Shown: positions 17,801-27,304 of the stretch, in pieces
Position numbering within the stretch: the stretch's first letter is position 1
Layout of the letters: each line of letters begins with the position of its first letter
Assembly: GCA_033816765.1 (NCBI GenBank)
Contig: CM066292.1
Location: forward strand, 2,852,001-2,916,000
Reading direction: 5' to 3'
DNA from: Nothopassalora personata
Lineage: Eukaryota; Ascomycota; Dothideomycetes; Mycosphaerellales; Mycosphaerellaceae
DNA length: 64,000 nt
Translations under genes and position numbers: made by a program
Notes under the pieces: model-generated
What the model was told of the DNA's origin: nothing
The model's input: the letters and a program-made list of their open reading frames with translations, nothing else
Database searches by the model: none

Positions 17801-18558
17801 GCCAAACTGAGAGGGCAAACCAAACCCTCGAACAATACCTTCGTTGTTACTGCAGTGACAATCAAACTGAGTGGGCTGAGTGGCTTGCAGTTGCTGAATT
17901 CGCAGCTAATAACAGCATCCACCCAACACTGCGGATGAGTCCGTTCGAAATAGCGCACGGTTGGCGACCTGAGATTGCCCCTGCACCAACTGGATCTCGA
18001 GACGAGACCCAGGGGGGGGAAGTACCAGCAGCGGTAACAGCTGCGAGTCGCATGCGAAAACTACGCGCTACACTCGAGGAGCGATGGAAGGCTGCAGCAG
18101 AAAGCCAGGCTCGCTACTACAACAAGACCCACCAAGCCAAGACCTACCGCGTAGGTGACTTAGTCCTGTTGTCAACGAAGAACCTCAAGTTGGCAGTGCC
18201 AAAGAAGAAGATGGGTCCGAAGTTCATCGGCCCATACCGCATTACGGACGCTGTCGGTTCGCAGGCGTACCGCCTAGCGCTACCAGCCGACTCAAGGCTC
18301 CACAACGTCTTCCATGTCTCTCTCCTCGAGCCGTATATCGGTAGCGATGAGGATGGACCCGTACCCCCTCTAGCTAATGAGGACGGAGAGTATGAGGTAG
18401 AGGCAGTGCTGGATAGGCGTAAGCGCAAGGGCAAGCTGCAGTATCTAGTCCAGTGGAAGGACTGGCCAGAGGAGTACAACAGCTGGGAACCGGCGGAGGG
18501 CCTCGCGAATGCGGATCGCATGGTAGCCGGCTATGAGGCGTCAAGGAGAAGCAAATGA
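14785..18558 (+). CDS. Pol polyprotein of copy B (Ty3/Gypsy chromovirus)
   Basis: The frame is open from 14785 to TGA 18556-18558. It has no good start and probably depends on a -1 shift from gag. Numbering residues from TTG 14863, the order is: aspartic protease-like region (about 50-150) with the odd active-site segment LLDDCADLSLVS in place of L[IV]D[ST]GA; reverse transcriptase (about 290-400) with [20 protein letters not shown] and YLDD; RNase H (about 545-670) with TDASG and HDQELLA; integrase with the H-H-C-C zinc motif (about 805-855) and the D, D, E motifs in MDFITDLP, VSDRGPVF and QTDGQTER (about 880-985); and a C-terminal chromodomain (about 1175-1225, QYLVQWKDWPEEYNSWEP). The chromodomain places it among chromoviruses, which target chromatin marked by histone methylation. 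Apart from gag, the element looks competent. Confidence 0.95.
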   Translation, partial: EGQRPGKRQRTRSGSLLSPSFPEVDPLRRVDVCPSQRPGKRQRTRSGSLLSPSFPEVDPLRRVDACPARHLRGAVETREGFREATFLLDDCADLSLVSYEYVLRHQMQPIDGARLPKLESYAHDPGYCYGAFAVRLRLADDAGVERVSDAICYAVPMGRPSVILGRPWRHRNRIVKADKDDQWYYGAETPAVQQRDAREFLEDLESSKQVYAMSVRAIAAAVPEGEGPSWPEEFADFRDVYAPNEQAKRKMPDGVEHAIDLVEGKKPPFKPLYHQSLTELEALKEYLAQAMEKGWIRRSASEAGAPILFVPKKNGTLRLCVDYRGLNEITVKNRYPLPLISETLDRLSGSRFFTTIDLKDAYHRIPIKRGDEWKTAFRTRYGHYEYLVMPFGLTNAPATFQGYINKALTGLVDDICVVYLDDILIYSETREAHVRAVRAVLERLRKFALFANPKKCHFFQESAEFLGFVVSAAGVSMDRSRVAAIEEWPTPTTFHEVQSFLGFCNFYRRFIEGYSRVCKPLTDLLKGSKDGKKHGPLTWTLSEEQAFRQLKAGFLGAPILRHFDPALRTRVETDASGFAIAGIISQLFGAEWHPIAFYSRKMIPAECNYETHDQELLAVVEAFKHWRPYLEGATHAVRVLVDHANLQGFMTVKQLNGRQARWATFLQSFDFVVEHRPGKTNPADAPSRRSDYAAITQQTSNLLPTLQSKLSFWKESLEGTSEPTVKRVLATCEAMQGDIGAAMAMRRGDLPHQDKPSLPAAVCAAVIQGQAYSSTGELIPLLMKIAQQQDDQCVACLAQAPSARDAKGWHVKDDLVYCGDAIVVPRDHAIRSHLIRMHHDDVLAGHFGRTKTEELLRRNYWWDSLSTDVKQYVQACRTCQGSKARRHRPYGELQPLPRPERPWQEITMDFITDLPPSTRAGCVYDAILVIVDRYSKMSLYIPTTKTCTAVELARLLRDEVVRHYGVPSGIVSDRGPVFTSQFWSDFCFEARVKRKLSTAFHPQTDGQTERANQTLEQYLRCYCSDNQTEWAEWLAVAEFAANNSIHPTLRMSPFEIAHGWRPEIAPAPTGSRDETQGGEVPAAVTAASRMRKLRATLEERWKAAAESQARYYNKTHQAKTYRVGDLVLLSTKNLKLAVPKKKMGPKFIGPYRITDAVGSQAYRLALPADSRLHNVFHVSLLEPYIGSDEDGPVPPLANEDGEYEVEAVLDRRKRKGKLQYLVQWKDWPEEYNSWEPAEGLANADRMVAGYEASRRSK
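14791..14988 (+). repeat. 99-bp tandem duplication at the gag-pol junction
   Basis: CAGCGACCAGGGAAAAGGCA begins at 14791 and again at 14890, and the two 99-bp units are almost identical. The length is 33 codons, so pol stays in frame and the segment LLSPSFPEVDPLRRVD occurs twice. Copy A has the same duplication, so it predates the split of the two copies. Confidence 0.85.
14800..14806 (+). promoter_or_regulatory. Candidate -1 ribosomal frameshift site GGGAAAA
   Basis: In the gag frame the bases read CAG GGA AAA, so G GGA AAA is an X XXY YYZ slippery heptamer. The pol frame is -1 relative to the third gag part and is open from 14785. Gag stops at 14834-14836, so the site lies within the 52-nt overlap. 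The same bases occur in copy A. No stem-loop was tested. Confidence 0.45.
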
Positions 18559-18692
18559 GACTGGCACTGGAGCACAAACAAAACCTTTCTCAACTATAAA
18601 CAAAACAAAAGCTGAAGAGTGGCGCGCCCACCAGGGGCCACGCAGAGTGGTAGCAGGCGAGGAGCCCGCGAGCAGCGTGTGAGGCGAGCGCC

Positions 18693-19463
18693 TCAGTTGT
18701 CGTCACGCAGTGACTCAGGCAAGAATGCCTGGTCGGCAGTGGTGGCGGCGGCGGCGGAGGCACGCATGCGGGTCTCCCCGGCACGCTTGTGCTTGTAGGC
18801 ATTGAACTGCCTGATGGCCTATAGGAAGGGTCAGCCGAAGCACAGGGGACGCACTAGAGCCCTCCCCCGCGAGTAGCAGTCGACTCGCACGAGCGAAGCA
18901 GCGACTTACCTCCTTGATGTCGTTGCCCAGCTGGGCACACAGGCGGATCTGCTCCACCAGCTCCTGCTGCTGGAGGTCTGTGGGCGCCTGGCCCATCATG
19001 GCCGTGAGGAAGTCGCGCTGGGACCGCGCGGCGCGCAGGCGGCTCACCAGCGAGGCGATGGCGTGGCTGGTGTTGGGCACGCAGCTGTGTTTGCTGCGCC
19101 TGCAGCGGCCACACTTCTTCAGGAGCTCGCCGGTGGTGACACTATCACAGTCATCGGCCTCGTCTAGCAAGTGGTTAGCATGCGAATCGCAGGCGACGCG
19201 CGTGGAGACTTACCCCTGACGAAGTACGGGAGGCACCGCATGCACATGTTGATTCTCTGCGAGAGCTTGGTGGCTGGCGAGGGCGTTGGTGGCTGCGAGG
19301 GTGATGCTGGTCGCTTGCGACCACCAGGCGTTCTGGGTGCGTCGCGCACCAGAGCCGCCTAGCGGCGCTCGTCTTCTGCGGCGCTGGTGGTGCTGTCGCT
19401 GCTGGTGCTACTGGAGGAGGCGGAGCGGCCAGAGAATGGCGGCGAGGAGGGCACGGCAGACAT
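18693..19463 (-). pseudogene. Antisense three-exon gene of copy B: six-cysteine cluster plus helices
   Basis: The ATG is at 19463. Exon 1 is 19463-19214; intron 1 is 19213-19164 (50 bp, GTAAGT, CTAAC, TAG); exon 2 runs from 19163 to just before a second GTAAGT at about 18911; intron 2 ends TATAG near 18820; exon 3 ends at TGA 18695-18693. Phases agree across both junctions. The product has a Ser-rich N-terminus, a basic Pro-rich stretch, then cysteines spaced C-x2-C-x11-C-x11-C-x2-C-x6-C (CMRC ... CGRCRRSKHSC), close to a Zn2Cys6 cluster. A helical Leu/Gln-rich region follows. One in-frame TAG (about 19360, on the sense strand CTG to CTA) interrupts exon 1, hence the pseudogene call; an internal start could still give the cysteine part. 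The function is unknown. Regulator of the element or of host silencing is speculation. Confidence 0.6.
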
Positions 19464-19752
19464 GATGATGATGATGATGCTGGCGAGGCGCTTGCGACGA
19501 TGGTGCGGTGCGGGTGCGTGGTGGTGGTGTGGCGAAGGTGATGAGCTGGGGAGCGTGCTGAGAAAGGGCTGGGTTGGGCTGGAGTTTTATGCCCCTAACC
19601 AGCTGCATCGGCATGGCAACCAAGAAGCCTCACTCACCTACACCTACATGACGACACGCACGCAACCCGCATGTGGGCCGCATAGCAACTATGGTTCTGG
19701 AAGTACATAGGAGCCTCTACGTAGCAACTAGCGAGCTGAGGACAGCTCGCAC

Positions 19753-19767
19753 GGGAGGGGAGGCAAT
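19753..19767 (+). other. Polypurine tract of copy B
   Basis: GGGAGGGGAGGCAAT lies directly before the 3' LTR and is conserved in copy A. It is the expected plus-strand primer. Confidence 0.7.
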
Positions 19768-19964
19768 TGTAAGGGGCAGCCCAGTGGCTAACCCCTACAT
19801 GTGGCCTTGCATGTGACATGCGGTCGCGACCGGCTGCCAAGCCGCACGTGACACGCATGAGTACACCTTGCGACGCGCGATGCGTCTTGAACAAAAGGCA
19901 AGAATTAGTTCATCTACGACTGGCAGGTCGTGGGCGTGCTATACATTGCGACATCCCCTTAACA
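19768..19964 (+). repeat. 3' LTR of copy B (197 bp)
   Basis: Identical by eye to the 5' LTR and followed by the target duplication CCTGC (19965-19969). Confidence 0.95.
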
Positions 19965-20642
19965 CCTGCCGTAAGGATTCTTCGTGTCGACGAGCCTAAT
20001 AGCGATACTAACTAGATAGTAACACTTTATTAACGTAGTAGCCGGCCTTACGCCTATTAACTTCCTCTTACGATTATCCGGATCGCCTCCTTACGAACAT
20101 ACGATCTACTTCGATATTACCTTACCGCTCTTATTACGGCGTAGGCTCTACGTTATCTAGGCGAAGCTACGACGCGTAGCTTCGTATTAAGTAAACGCGT
20201 ACACCTTCTTAAATAACGCGAAGGTTCGATCGAACGGTATAGCTAATAGATCGCCTAGATAAACATTATCGTCGTCGACATCCTTACGAGCCGCGGCTAC
20301 GGTAAGTTAACTAAGTTTCTACTAATCTAGTTGTATTGTAGGCGCCTGTTTATCGACCTTACCCTCTACCGCGGTATGCGAATCTACCTCCGAATCTACC
20401 TCCGAATCCCCCTCCAAAGCAGTATTACCCTTATTAACCTCCGTATCGTCCTTATTGTCCGCATTAAGCTACGTGTCTTAAAAGAAATCGCCGCCTATTG
20501 GATCGTCTAGAAAACTAGTATCGTACGCGACTTACGAGGCTACAATAGGCGCGTTAAGAGGTAGCATAGATTAAGTGAATTCGAAGGCATTAACAGCCTA
20601 TAAGGGCGTTATTTGCGAGGCAGCAGTAAGTTTAAGAGACAT
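19965..20642 (-). pseudogene. RIP-mutated Mutator-like transposase, N-terminal piece
   Basis: The minus-strand ATG at 20642-20640 begins MSLKLTAAS. It continues, with TAA/TAG in place of Gln codons, through an acidic linker and then a block like GGDPDNRKRK followed by RPATTLIKCYYLVSIAIRL. That resembles the FAR1/WRKY-like DNA-binding region at the N-terminus of fungal MULE transposases. The reading runs into 13434 across copy B (NPYGR then WKI with the TAG read as Trp). The high-coordinate end marks the border between the transposon block and host DNA. Confidence 0.6.
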
Positions 20643-21388
20643 AATAAACAAGCAATTGTAGCGGCGCTAACAACACCTGGGATTTCGACATAACCAAGCA
20701 GTATGGCAGTAGGATAAGGTTTAAGACGCGTTGTACGGATAAGTAAGGTGCTCCCGCTAAGAGCACTTGTTTTAGTGAGTATGCAAGGGTTATTTAGGAG
20801 CGGCAGGCTAACCAGTATTGCTGTCGATATGAGATCGCCTGGTAAATAGCAATCTACCGCCTGGCGAATAGTATCTGCCCTCTTCCAAGCACAAATGAAA
20901 CTTGCCCCTGTACGAGATGTCACTGCGAGACGGAGCCGTGACGCAGCGACGGTAATCCCTGCGCCTCTCGACGCGGCAGTCACTCTAGTAGGTGATCGCG
21001 GAATGCCTCAGGTGGGTCATGTGGCACTTGCGCTCATTTGTCCGTTGACACGCAGCTCACGCATGCTGAGCGCTATGATGCTTGCTGAGGAACAAGTACA
21101 AACATCTTAAGACAAGTAGCATCGGTGCTCAGCAGTCTCGACTGCTATACGTACATGCCCGCCGATCCTGGTCAACGAGGATCCCGTCGCCATTTCTCAA
21201 GACCCCATCAGTCCCCTCACGCCACTCATACAAACCTGCCAGCAGATACATAAGGGCAGAAGCTAGCGGCATCTTTCACTCCGACAACGCTTTCATCACC
21301 ACAGCCTCGGGACCTGTAGCTTTATCCTCCCAGGCAGGCCGGAAGGGTTGTCCCCACGAGGGCCAGACGAAGTCGAAATTGCAGCCGC
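20643..21388. other. Upstream flank of the Mutator-like gene; no gene seen
   Basis: Base composition returns to normal near 20650 and TA-richness falls away. Only short overlapping ORFs with no recognisable motif occur. The promoter and terminal repeat of the Mutator-like element may lie here, but no long inverted repeat was identified by eye. Confidence 0.4.
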
Positions 21389-22293
21389 TTACGTGTGTGT
21401 GTGTACCCTCTTCAAATGTATTGCGCTTCTGATCAGCTGCTGGAGTGAGTCGTAGAGTGGTGTATACCATAGCTCATCGACCTTTGACGTGAAATACTTG
21501 GAAACTAATTCGATCCTTCCTTCCTGTGGAGGGTCCAACATGTCAACCACGGAGTCAACCAACCCAGCAACTTCATCCGCATTCAACCCGTCGTGGTTCG
21601 CGGTCGGACAAATCACTGATTTTGGCGAGTGAATGTCGTGATCGATCTTCAGAACGTTCCGCAGCACGAAAGACTAGCTCGGGTCAGACATCAGGTCTGT
21701 GATCCGCAAACCCTCAGAGCTTCGGAACTTTGGGCCCTGTGCTTTCCCACGCTTGACCGAGAAAGTTTTCGAGCAGAGGAGCGATGAATGTCGGGCGGAA
21801 TTCGCTAGGTGCGAAAGGAGACTGCTGTCTTGATGAAAGACCGCAATGCAGTGGTATAGCGCTCGAGATTCGCTGACCGAGCAGAAGTGTCATCTTCATA
21901 ATATCTTGAACTTCACTCACGTCGACCTCGGGAAGCGTCGTTGCCTCTTGGCGCGTCAATGTGCCTTTCACGCTGCAGGTATCGAGTGGAGGCCCTATGC
22001 TGTGGAATTCATGGGCTGGACGTTTTTGTTCGTTCACAGTGGTGACCATGGATGACGACCCGTTTTTTCTGCGTTCCCCATCATAATTCTCCTCTGTGGC
22101 GGCGTCGTTCTGACACAACGCTTTGTGTTGCGAAGTCGAGGCATTCGATGCATTCTCTGTGCTGGCGAGTGACCGACCACGGTCTTCTGCACCTCTCGAA
22201 CTCGTGTTCAGCATTTACTCGTATTCCTCCTACCGGCTTTGATGTTCCCGCGGATTGCAATGCAATGGACGTACTATCATGCTCGTGTCTCAC
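21389..22293 (-). other. Possible unrecognised coding region
   Basis: Two adjacent minus-strand ORFs (22214-21714, 166 aa, and 21667-21389, 92 aa) could be exons of one gene. The first has an acidic, Ser-rich N-terminus and a segment EVDVSEVQDIMKMTLLLGQR. The second has a segment NADEVAGLVDSVVDMLDPP. Neither resembles a family I know, and no convincing splice pair was fixed between them. They may equally be chance ORFs. Confidence 0.25.
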
Positions 22294-23411
22294 AGCATTG
22301 TTGCTACTCCTTCGCCGAGTGACCAGACCATTGAACTGTCGTGCAAGTCCGAGTTCCAGTCTGCCGTCGCGTATGCCTCGGCCATCACGTTCGACAATAC
22401 TGGGTGGCAGTAGTCAGACGACCGGGGAGTGACTCCTCACTAATGACGCTGCCAGTCCGATTGATGTTGGCCTGTTCTGCGATGTAGGCGTACGAGACTT
22501 CCTGGCAAGTCGAAGAGGATCGTCATGCTTCAAAGGATCGGGTTGACCTCTCTCGATCTGCTAATCAGGGGCATTTTTGCCGTAGTCTTAGTACTCTGAA
22601 GGCATGGCTGCCTACGGAAATGGTTAGCGACAGGAATTGAAGAAAGCGAACGGCGCAAGGACTCCTTAGCGGCAATGATGGGACTGATTCTTCAGAGTAG
22701 TGCATGTCTCGACTCCAGCTGTTGCTATGAGGTTCCGATACAACTTCGGAAAGCTCCGTCTTTTCTGCAAAAGTCGCCACTTCCTAGTGATACTTATCTC
22801 CATCCCCGCCCAGTCTGAGACGCTCCTCAAGCGTACATCGTCATATGCAAGCACTCGTCCAGGGAGCTTCGAGAAAGGCGGCCTAGATACGGACTGTTCA
22901 ACGCAGCGTTCGACAAGCCCAGCTCTTATCGTAATCTTACAGGTCTTCATGACAAAGTCTGATGATCTGCTTTAGTATTTGTCGTCGGTCACCCATACCC
23001 GCGTGCTTAAAGGTCAACGTATTGCAGAGGCTCCAAGGCATCATGCCTGTGCCGTGGTGATGTTGTCGAAGGAGACAACACGAAGCTGACACGAAATGCA
23101 TGCGGGAATGTCAATTACAGACCAATGGGCCTACTCCACCCGTGCGCTGACAATGCTTGTAAACGATTTGCTCGAGCACCGAACTTGTAGTCGGGTTCGT
23201 CGCGCTGTGTGAGCGCGTGGCTAACATCTTGTAGGACGATATGGAAAGAACAGCCCAAGGCTGCTAGAGCATCTCCAGCCGAATGTGGTAACTGCGACGT
23301 GTGATTGGGGCGATCAGTGGGCTCAACTGTCACTTCAATCTCTTCATCATCGCTGTCTTCGCGAACAGACCCAAGGTAGGAGAGCGGTACCACTCTGCGG
23401 CGTCCTGCCTC
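22294..23411. other. No gene recognised
   Basis: Only short overlapping ORFs on both strands, none with recognisable motifs or a clear splice pattern. Confidence 0.4.
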
Positions 23412-24200
23412 TCATAGCGGCTCGGCCACTGGACTGCTATTGCCCTGTGCATCAATATCATTGTCGCAGGGAGGAGGGCGGCTCTTGCCTTTCTTGGAAG
23501 GAGTTGGCCCAACCATGGTCTCATCGATGGCATTTCTGCCTCTGCCACTGGCCGACAACTCGGCAAGTTTTCCTTCAATCTCATCCTTGCGAGCGACCGG
23601 AGGAAGTGATCGAGGTCTTGAGACATGCTGCTCGTTCGCAGAGTGGGCGGCGTAAATCTCAGCCGTGCTCAACCACTTTTGCGGAAATGGTGTGTACAAG
23701 TCCGCCAGACATAGTCCGAGCTGAAGCGCATAGGCCTCTTGTCGTGCACATAGGAAAAATAACCCTGTAAAGCAGAGTAGAGGTACTTGTCTGTCACTGG
23801 GTGAAGGGCGCGATCTTTGCCCCGGTAGGTGAGGTCGTAGTCTTGTATGAGCAGCTGAAGCGCGCGGAACCGGGTTCGCTTGTCCCCATATCTGTACTGT
23901 TCGTGCCCTTGGTAGTGTTTGACAGCATTAATGTCTTTGAGAAGGGTAAGCAGAGATCTCTGGATTGAAGCATGCTGAACATGCAAGGCCTTAGGCTCGT
24001 GTTAGCTAGTATCACTCTCCGAGTCACTGCGAGTGGTCCCACATGCGGCGAGAAGAAGGCTAGTAATGTCGGCGAATCCTTATCGTAGCCATAAAGTACG
24101 AGCTTCTCTCCTCTAAGCCATGACTTTTCACTCGCCTTAATGCTGCGGGCAAATCTTTGAGAGCTCTCTTGGATATGTTGTTATCGCGAGCAACGTCACC
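23412..24200 (-). pseudogene. Degraded unknown gene
   Basis: Protein-like segments lie in shifting frames on the minus strand: one like GEKLVLYGYDKDSPTLLAFF (about 24105-24045), then LLTLLKDINAVKHYQGHEQY with a regular charged stretch (23950-23690), then FPQKWLSTAEIYAAHSANEQ (23690-23630) ending at 23412. Each changes frame without a good intron, suggesting decay by indels. I do not recognise the family. Confidence 0.3.
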
Positions 24201-24792
24201 CATGATCACCCGGAATACTTCGACATTCAGTTGCCTGCTTCTTCGGTCGAGACAGGTGTGGCTACGAAAATGCTTTCGAATCCTCTGTCGTTGCTACCGG
24301 CGTGTCTACCGGATTTCCTGATTCTGATGCTGGTCCACCAGCTGCAGAGAGCTATAAGTAGGCAATCTTTCGTCGTCCGATCATGGTTGCACTGCCACGT
24401 CTCAGCGTGCTGTGCCAATGTTCGGTTCATACGAGCGCATGAGCTCGGCAGTGTATCGCATTAAGCGCTTTGAGCCAGCCCGAAAGCCCATACATGGCAA
24501 ACGACGACCAGTTGAATGCTGTCGTTTGTGTCTAGCTATGCATGAATGCAGCACGGCAGCTTGCTATTTGTGCTCGCCTAGCGCATGCAGGTTCGCAGTC
24601 GATGTGTCCAGCCACTCGTTGTCCCTGCTCTGTTACACATGAAGCTTTGTACTCATCAGTCGCAGTGAGCCAGACTTGCCAGCGCCCTCGGTTCTGCTCC
24701 TGAGCCATTCATACCGTATGCGAAGGCTCCGAGAAAGCGGCTGCAAAATTTGGCTCCGTGCCATAAAGATACAAATCTATCTCAGTTGCCAC
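24201..24792. other. Intergenic, no gene seen
   Basis: This lies downstream of the coiled-coil gene (its stop is at 24793). Short ORFs only. Confidence 0.4.
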
Positions 24793-26298
24793 TCAGTCAT
24801 CGTTGTAAGGCTCAATTTTACTTCCAATAGACAACCCGCCCGCCAAACCGCCAACCATGTCTATACATCCTTGCACGGTTCTCTGCATATCCTCCATCTG
24901 CACGCGCAGCTGGTGATTCTCAACCCGTAGCTGCTCAACAGTGCTCCACGGTGCAGTCTCGCCGAGAGAGTGCTTCGTGCTGCCAGACCAGGCATATGAT
25001 GATACCACACTGTCACGTGGTGAAAGTGCTCGTCTGCTTTGAGTAGCATCGTAGTCGGCAGTCAACGTGGAATGTGGCCGATGCGATGAAGGCGTCTCCA
25101 GTCCGGAAGAGAATACAGAGGGAGAGTCAACATCCGATTCGAAGCCAGAATCTGAGGCGTTTTCAGCCGACCTCCGCTTCATTCGTCTATCCGAGTCTTC
25201 GTCGCTTGCACCGCTCTCTGTATCATGACCCACAAATTTGATTGTTGGGAACTTTTCCCGTTCTTCTGATAGCTTCATCTTCGCCTCGGACAGCTTGATC
25301 ATCAATTCCTGGTTGACCTGCTTCTGCTCTTCCGCCTGCTTGCCAAGATCCTGCAGCTGTCTCTTCAAGTGTGCCGATCGTATTTCTGTCTCCTCAACTT
25401 CCTCTCTCTGTGCGTCGATTTCGGGCTGAATGCTCGCTATGTACTCGACCTTCTCCTTGTAAGAGGCCTGCATCCGTTGGAGAAGATTCGTCGCGTTCAG
25501 TAACAAATCGTTGTACGACTGCGGTGAGAGTGGATCGCCTGGTCCATGTGGGAAAAGGCTGTTGTGGATGTTGAGACTGAGCATCTCATCCTCAACAGCG
25601 TTCACTTTGGGCCTCGCTGTAGCTGGTGCAGGCATACTGGTCTTGCGGCTAAACCACGAGGTCTTAGCAGGACCCTTCATCGAAGTAACAGACATGGTGC
25701 TTTCTCTTCGATTGTGTCGTGCACTCGGCCGCTCGGTCAAGCCGGAACGGTACTCCATCACGAGCTCACTCTCGTCGAGCTCCTTCGTGGGCGATGTTGG
25801 CACTCCCAGGTGGACAGGCGCAGACTCTCCGTGGAAGAGATCACCAAACCACTTGTTCGGCGGTCGTTCGTTGGCTGGCCGAGGTTGACCTTTAGCAGGA
25901 CTTGACTGGTTGTTGTTCGTGTTGAGCTTCGGTACGTAAGCAGCCCACGATCTGGCTCGATTGTGGAATGCGGCTCCAGATCTAGCTAATGCAGTGGCAG
26001 TCGGAGACCCCGATTGTTGCTGTAAGGTAGAGAGCAGCCTATTGCCTAGACCTTCACGTGTCGGAGGCGAGGTTGTCACTCTGCGTTCGCGAATGATTCG
26101 AGATTCTTCGCGTAGCTGAATATCTTGGAAGCCGTTTTCATCTATTCGAATGGCTGGCGATGCATTCCCGGGAGCGTCGATATTGGCACCGTGGTAAGCA
26201 GTAGAATCGAGATCAGTGGTTATTGTTGTGCGCTGAGAAGTCGCGTAAAAGGAGTTAGCTTGTTGCTGATAGCGTGTGGCGCCCCGGAGGTCTCCCAT
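24793..26298 (-). CDS. Uncharacterised coiled-coil protein
   Basis: A 501-aa protein read from ATG 26298, chosen for its strong context (GCCATGG) and because the 95 upstream codons that are also open (to 26583) are low-complexity and Arg-rich, like an untranslated leader. The N-terminal half is polar, with Ser/Pro-rich patches. A central helical region (about residues 255-350, with QASYKEKVEYIASIQPEI and KQAEEQKQVNQELMIKLSEA) is a clear coiled coil. A Ser-rich stretch follows, then a second short coiled coil near the C-terminus (VEQLRVENHQLRVQMEDMQ). There are no membrane segments or catalytic motifs. It is probably a conserved fungal scaffold-type protein; the function is unknown. Confidence 0.75.
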   Translation of the reverse strand: MGDLRGATRYQQQANSFYATSQRTTITTDLDSTAYHGANIDAPGNASPAIRIDENGFQDIQLREESRIIRERRVTTSPPTREGLGNRLLSTLQQQSGSPTATALARSGAAFHNRARSWAAYVPKLNTNNNQSSPAKGQPRPANERPPNKWFGDLFHGESAPVHLGVPTSPTKELDESELVMEYRSGLTERPSARHNRRESTMSVTSMKGPAKTSWFSRKTSMPAPATARPKVNAVEDEMLSLNIHNSLFPHGPGDPLSPQSYNDLLLNATNLLQRMQASYKEKVEYIASIQPEIDAQREEVEETEIRSAHLKRQLQDLGKQAEEQKQVNQELMIKLSEAKMKLSEEREKFPTIKFVGHDTESGASDEDSDRRMKRRSAENASDSGFESDVDSPSVFSSGLETPSSHRPHSTLTADYDATQSRRALSPRDSVVSSYAWSGSTKHSLGETAPWSTVEQLRVENHQLRVQMEDMQRTVQGCIDMVGGLAGGLSIGSKIEPYNDD

Positions 26299-26583
26299 GG
26301 CGGTCAGCTGGGATGTTATGGAGACCTGGCCGTCTTGAAGTTTGTTACAGCCAGGCCAGATATATTGGGGCAAGCCTTTGTGTCGCGCAACTTTGCAATT
26401 GAATTCTCCAGGGCACCGGCGAAGTCTTCTTATTATTGCGGTACGAGGCTGCAAGCTGTCCAAGATGGTGCTGCTAAGGACGGATCGTGGATCGTGTCGC
26501 TGAGTCGCGGACTGCAGCTGCACAGACGGAGCTCGCCTCGGCGGCTTTCTCCACCCTCGGGATGAGACAGCGTCGGCCCGCAA

Positions 26584-27304
26584 GCGTTAGATGCTTCGTA
26601 CGCAGGGCCTGACTGTTGCAACTGTGAATGAATAGTAAGTAGCACACGAAACGTGGTGTGGCAATGCCAGTGGCAATGCCAAAAACGATCGAGAATGAAG
26701 ATGAGCAATGGAAGTCCCTCATTGTATCTGATTGAAAAGAGGGTGGCCCGCACTGCTTGCGCAGGGCTGGTTCCCGGCCACGCACTTGCTAAAATGGGAG
26801 GCTGGAGCGATACGAAGCGAGACGCGCTCCCATGTTTCACGTCGAGTGCCGTCCTTGGACACCACCAGTTCTCAGGCTGCACAGCACGTCACACAACCCT
26901 TCTGTAGACATCGTTCCACATGGAAACATTGCTGGGAGAACCTGGCTACCTTCTCATTCTATCGATGGACGAGGTCGACCATCGGGCTGACCGCCTGGAA
27001 CTGTCGTTGGAGAGGCGGGTGGGCGCATGATCGCGACGAGCTCGAGTCCGTCACCGGTCGAGTGAAGGATACAACAACGCATTGAAGAGTGGTGGCCATG
27101 TCTTGGAGAGGACAACATTGTGAACAATTGCAGTGAGCGTTGTCTTCTCGAGACGAAACCTCGCGATGCTTCCAGCTGGCTATACACAGGCAAGCGTTGT
27201 AAGAACGCCATGACACCTTCGCAGCAACATCGTGTCGTGAAGCCTTTGATCCAGGCAATCCTTTCCAAGAAGCCATCGTGTCCAGTGGTTGAGTTCGGAC
27301 GATC
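26584..27304. other. Intergenic, no gene seen
   Basis: This holds the upstream region of the coiled-coil gene. ORFs on both strands overlap and have no recognisable motif. Confidence 0.4.

Larger units (their letters stand above)
13435..19964 (+). mobile_element. Copy B: recent Ty3/Gypsy chromovirus with antisense gene
   Basis: This 6,530-bp element has 197-bp LTRs that read identically and CCTGC target duplications (13430-13434 and 19965-19969). Order: 5' LTR, fold-back primer site, gag, pol (protease, reverse transcriptase, RNase H, integrase, chromodomain), antisense three-exon gene, polypurine tract (19753-19767) and 3' LTR. It shows no RIP, unlike its sister copy A 900 bp away. Pol is intact, but gag has a TAG and a one-base frameshift, so the copy probably needs Gag from elsewhere. 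It lies inside the RIP-mutated Mutator-like gene, in its N-terminal region. Confidence 0.95.

Noticed and set aside
19387..19710. 107-aa plus-strand ORF with a poly-Met run before the 3' LTR of copy B
   Set aside because: It is the complement of the antisense gene's ATG region; the Met run is a GAT/ATG microsatellite.
26299..26583. N-terminal extension of the coiled-coil protein to 26583
   Set aside because: The extra 95 residues are Arg-rich and patternless, and a much better start context lies at 26298.
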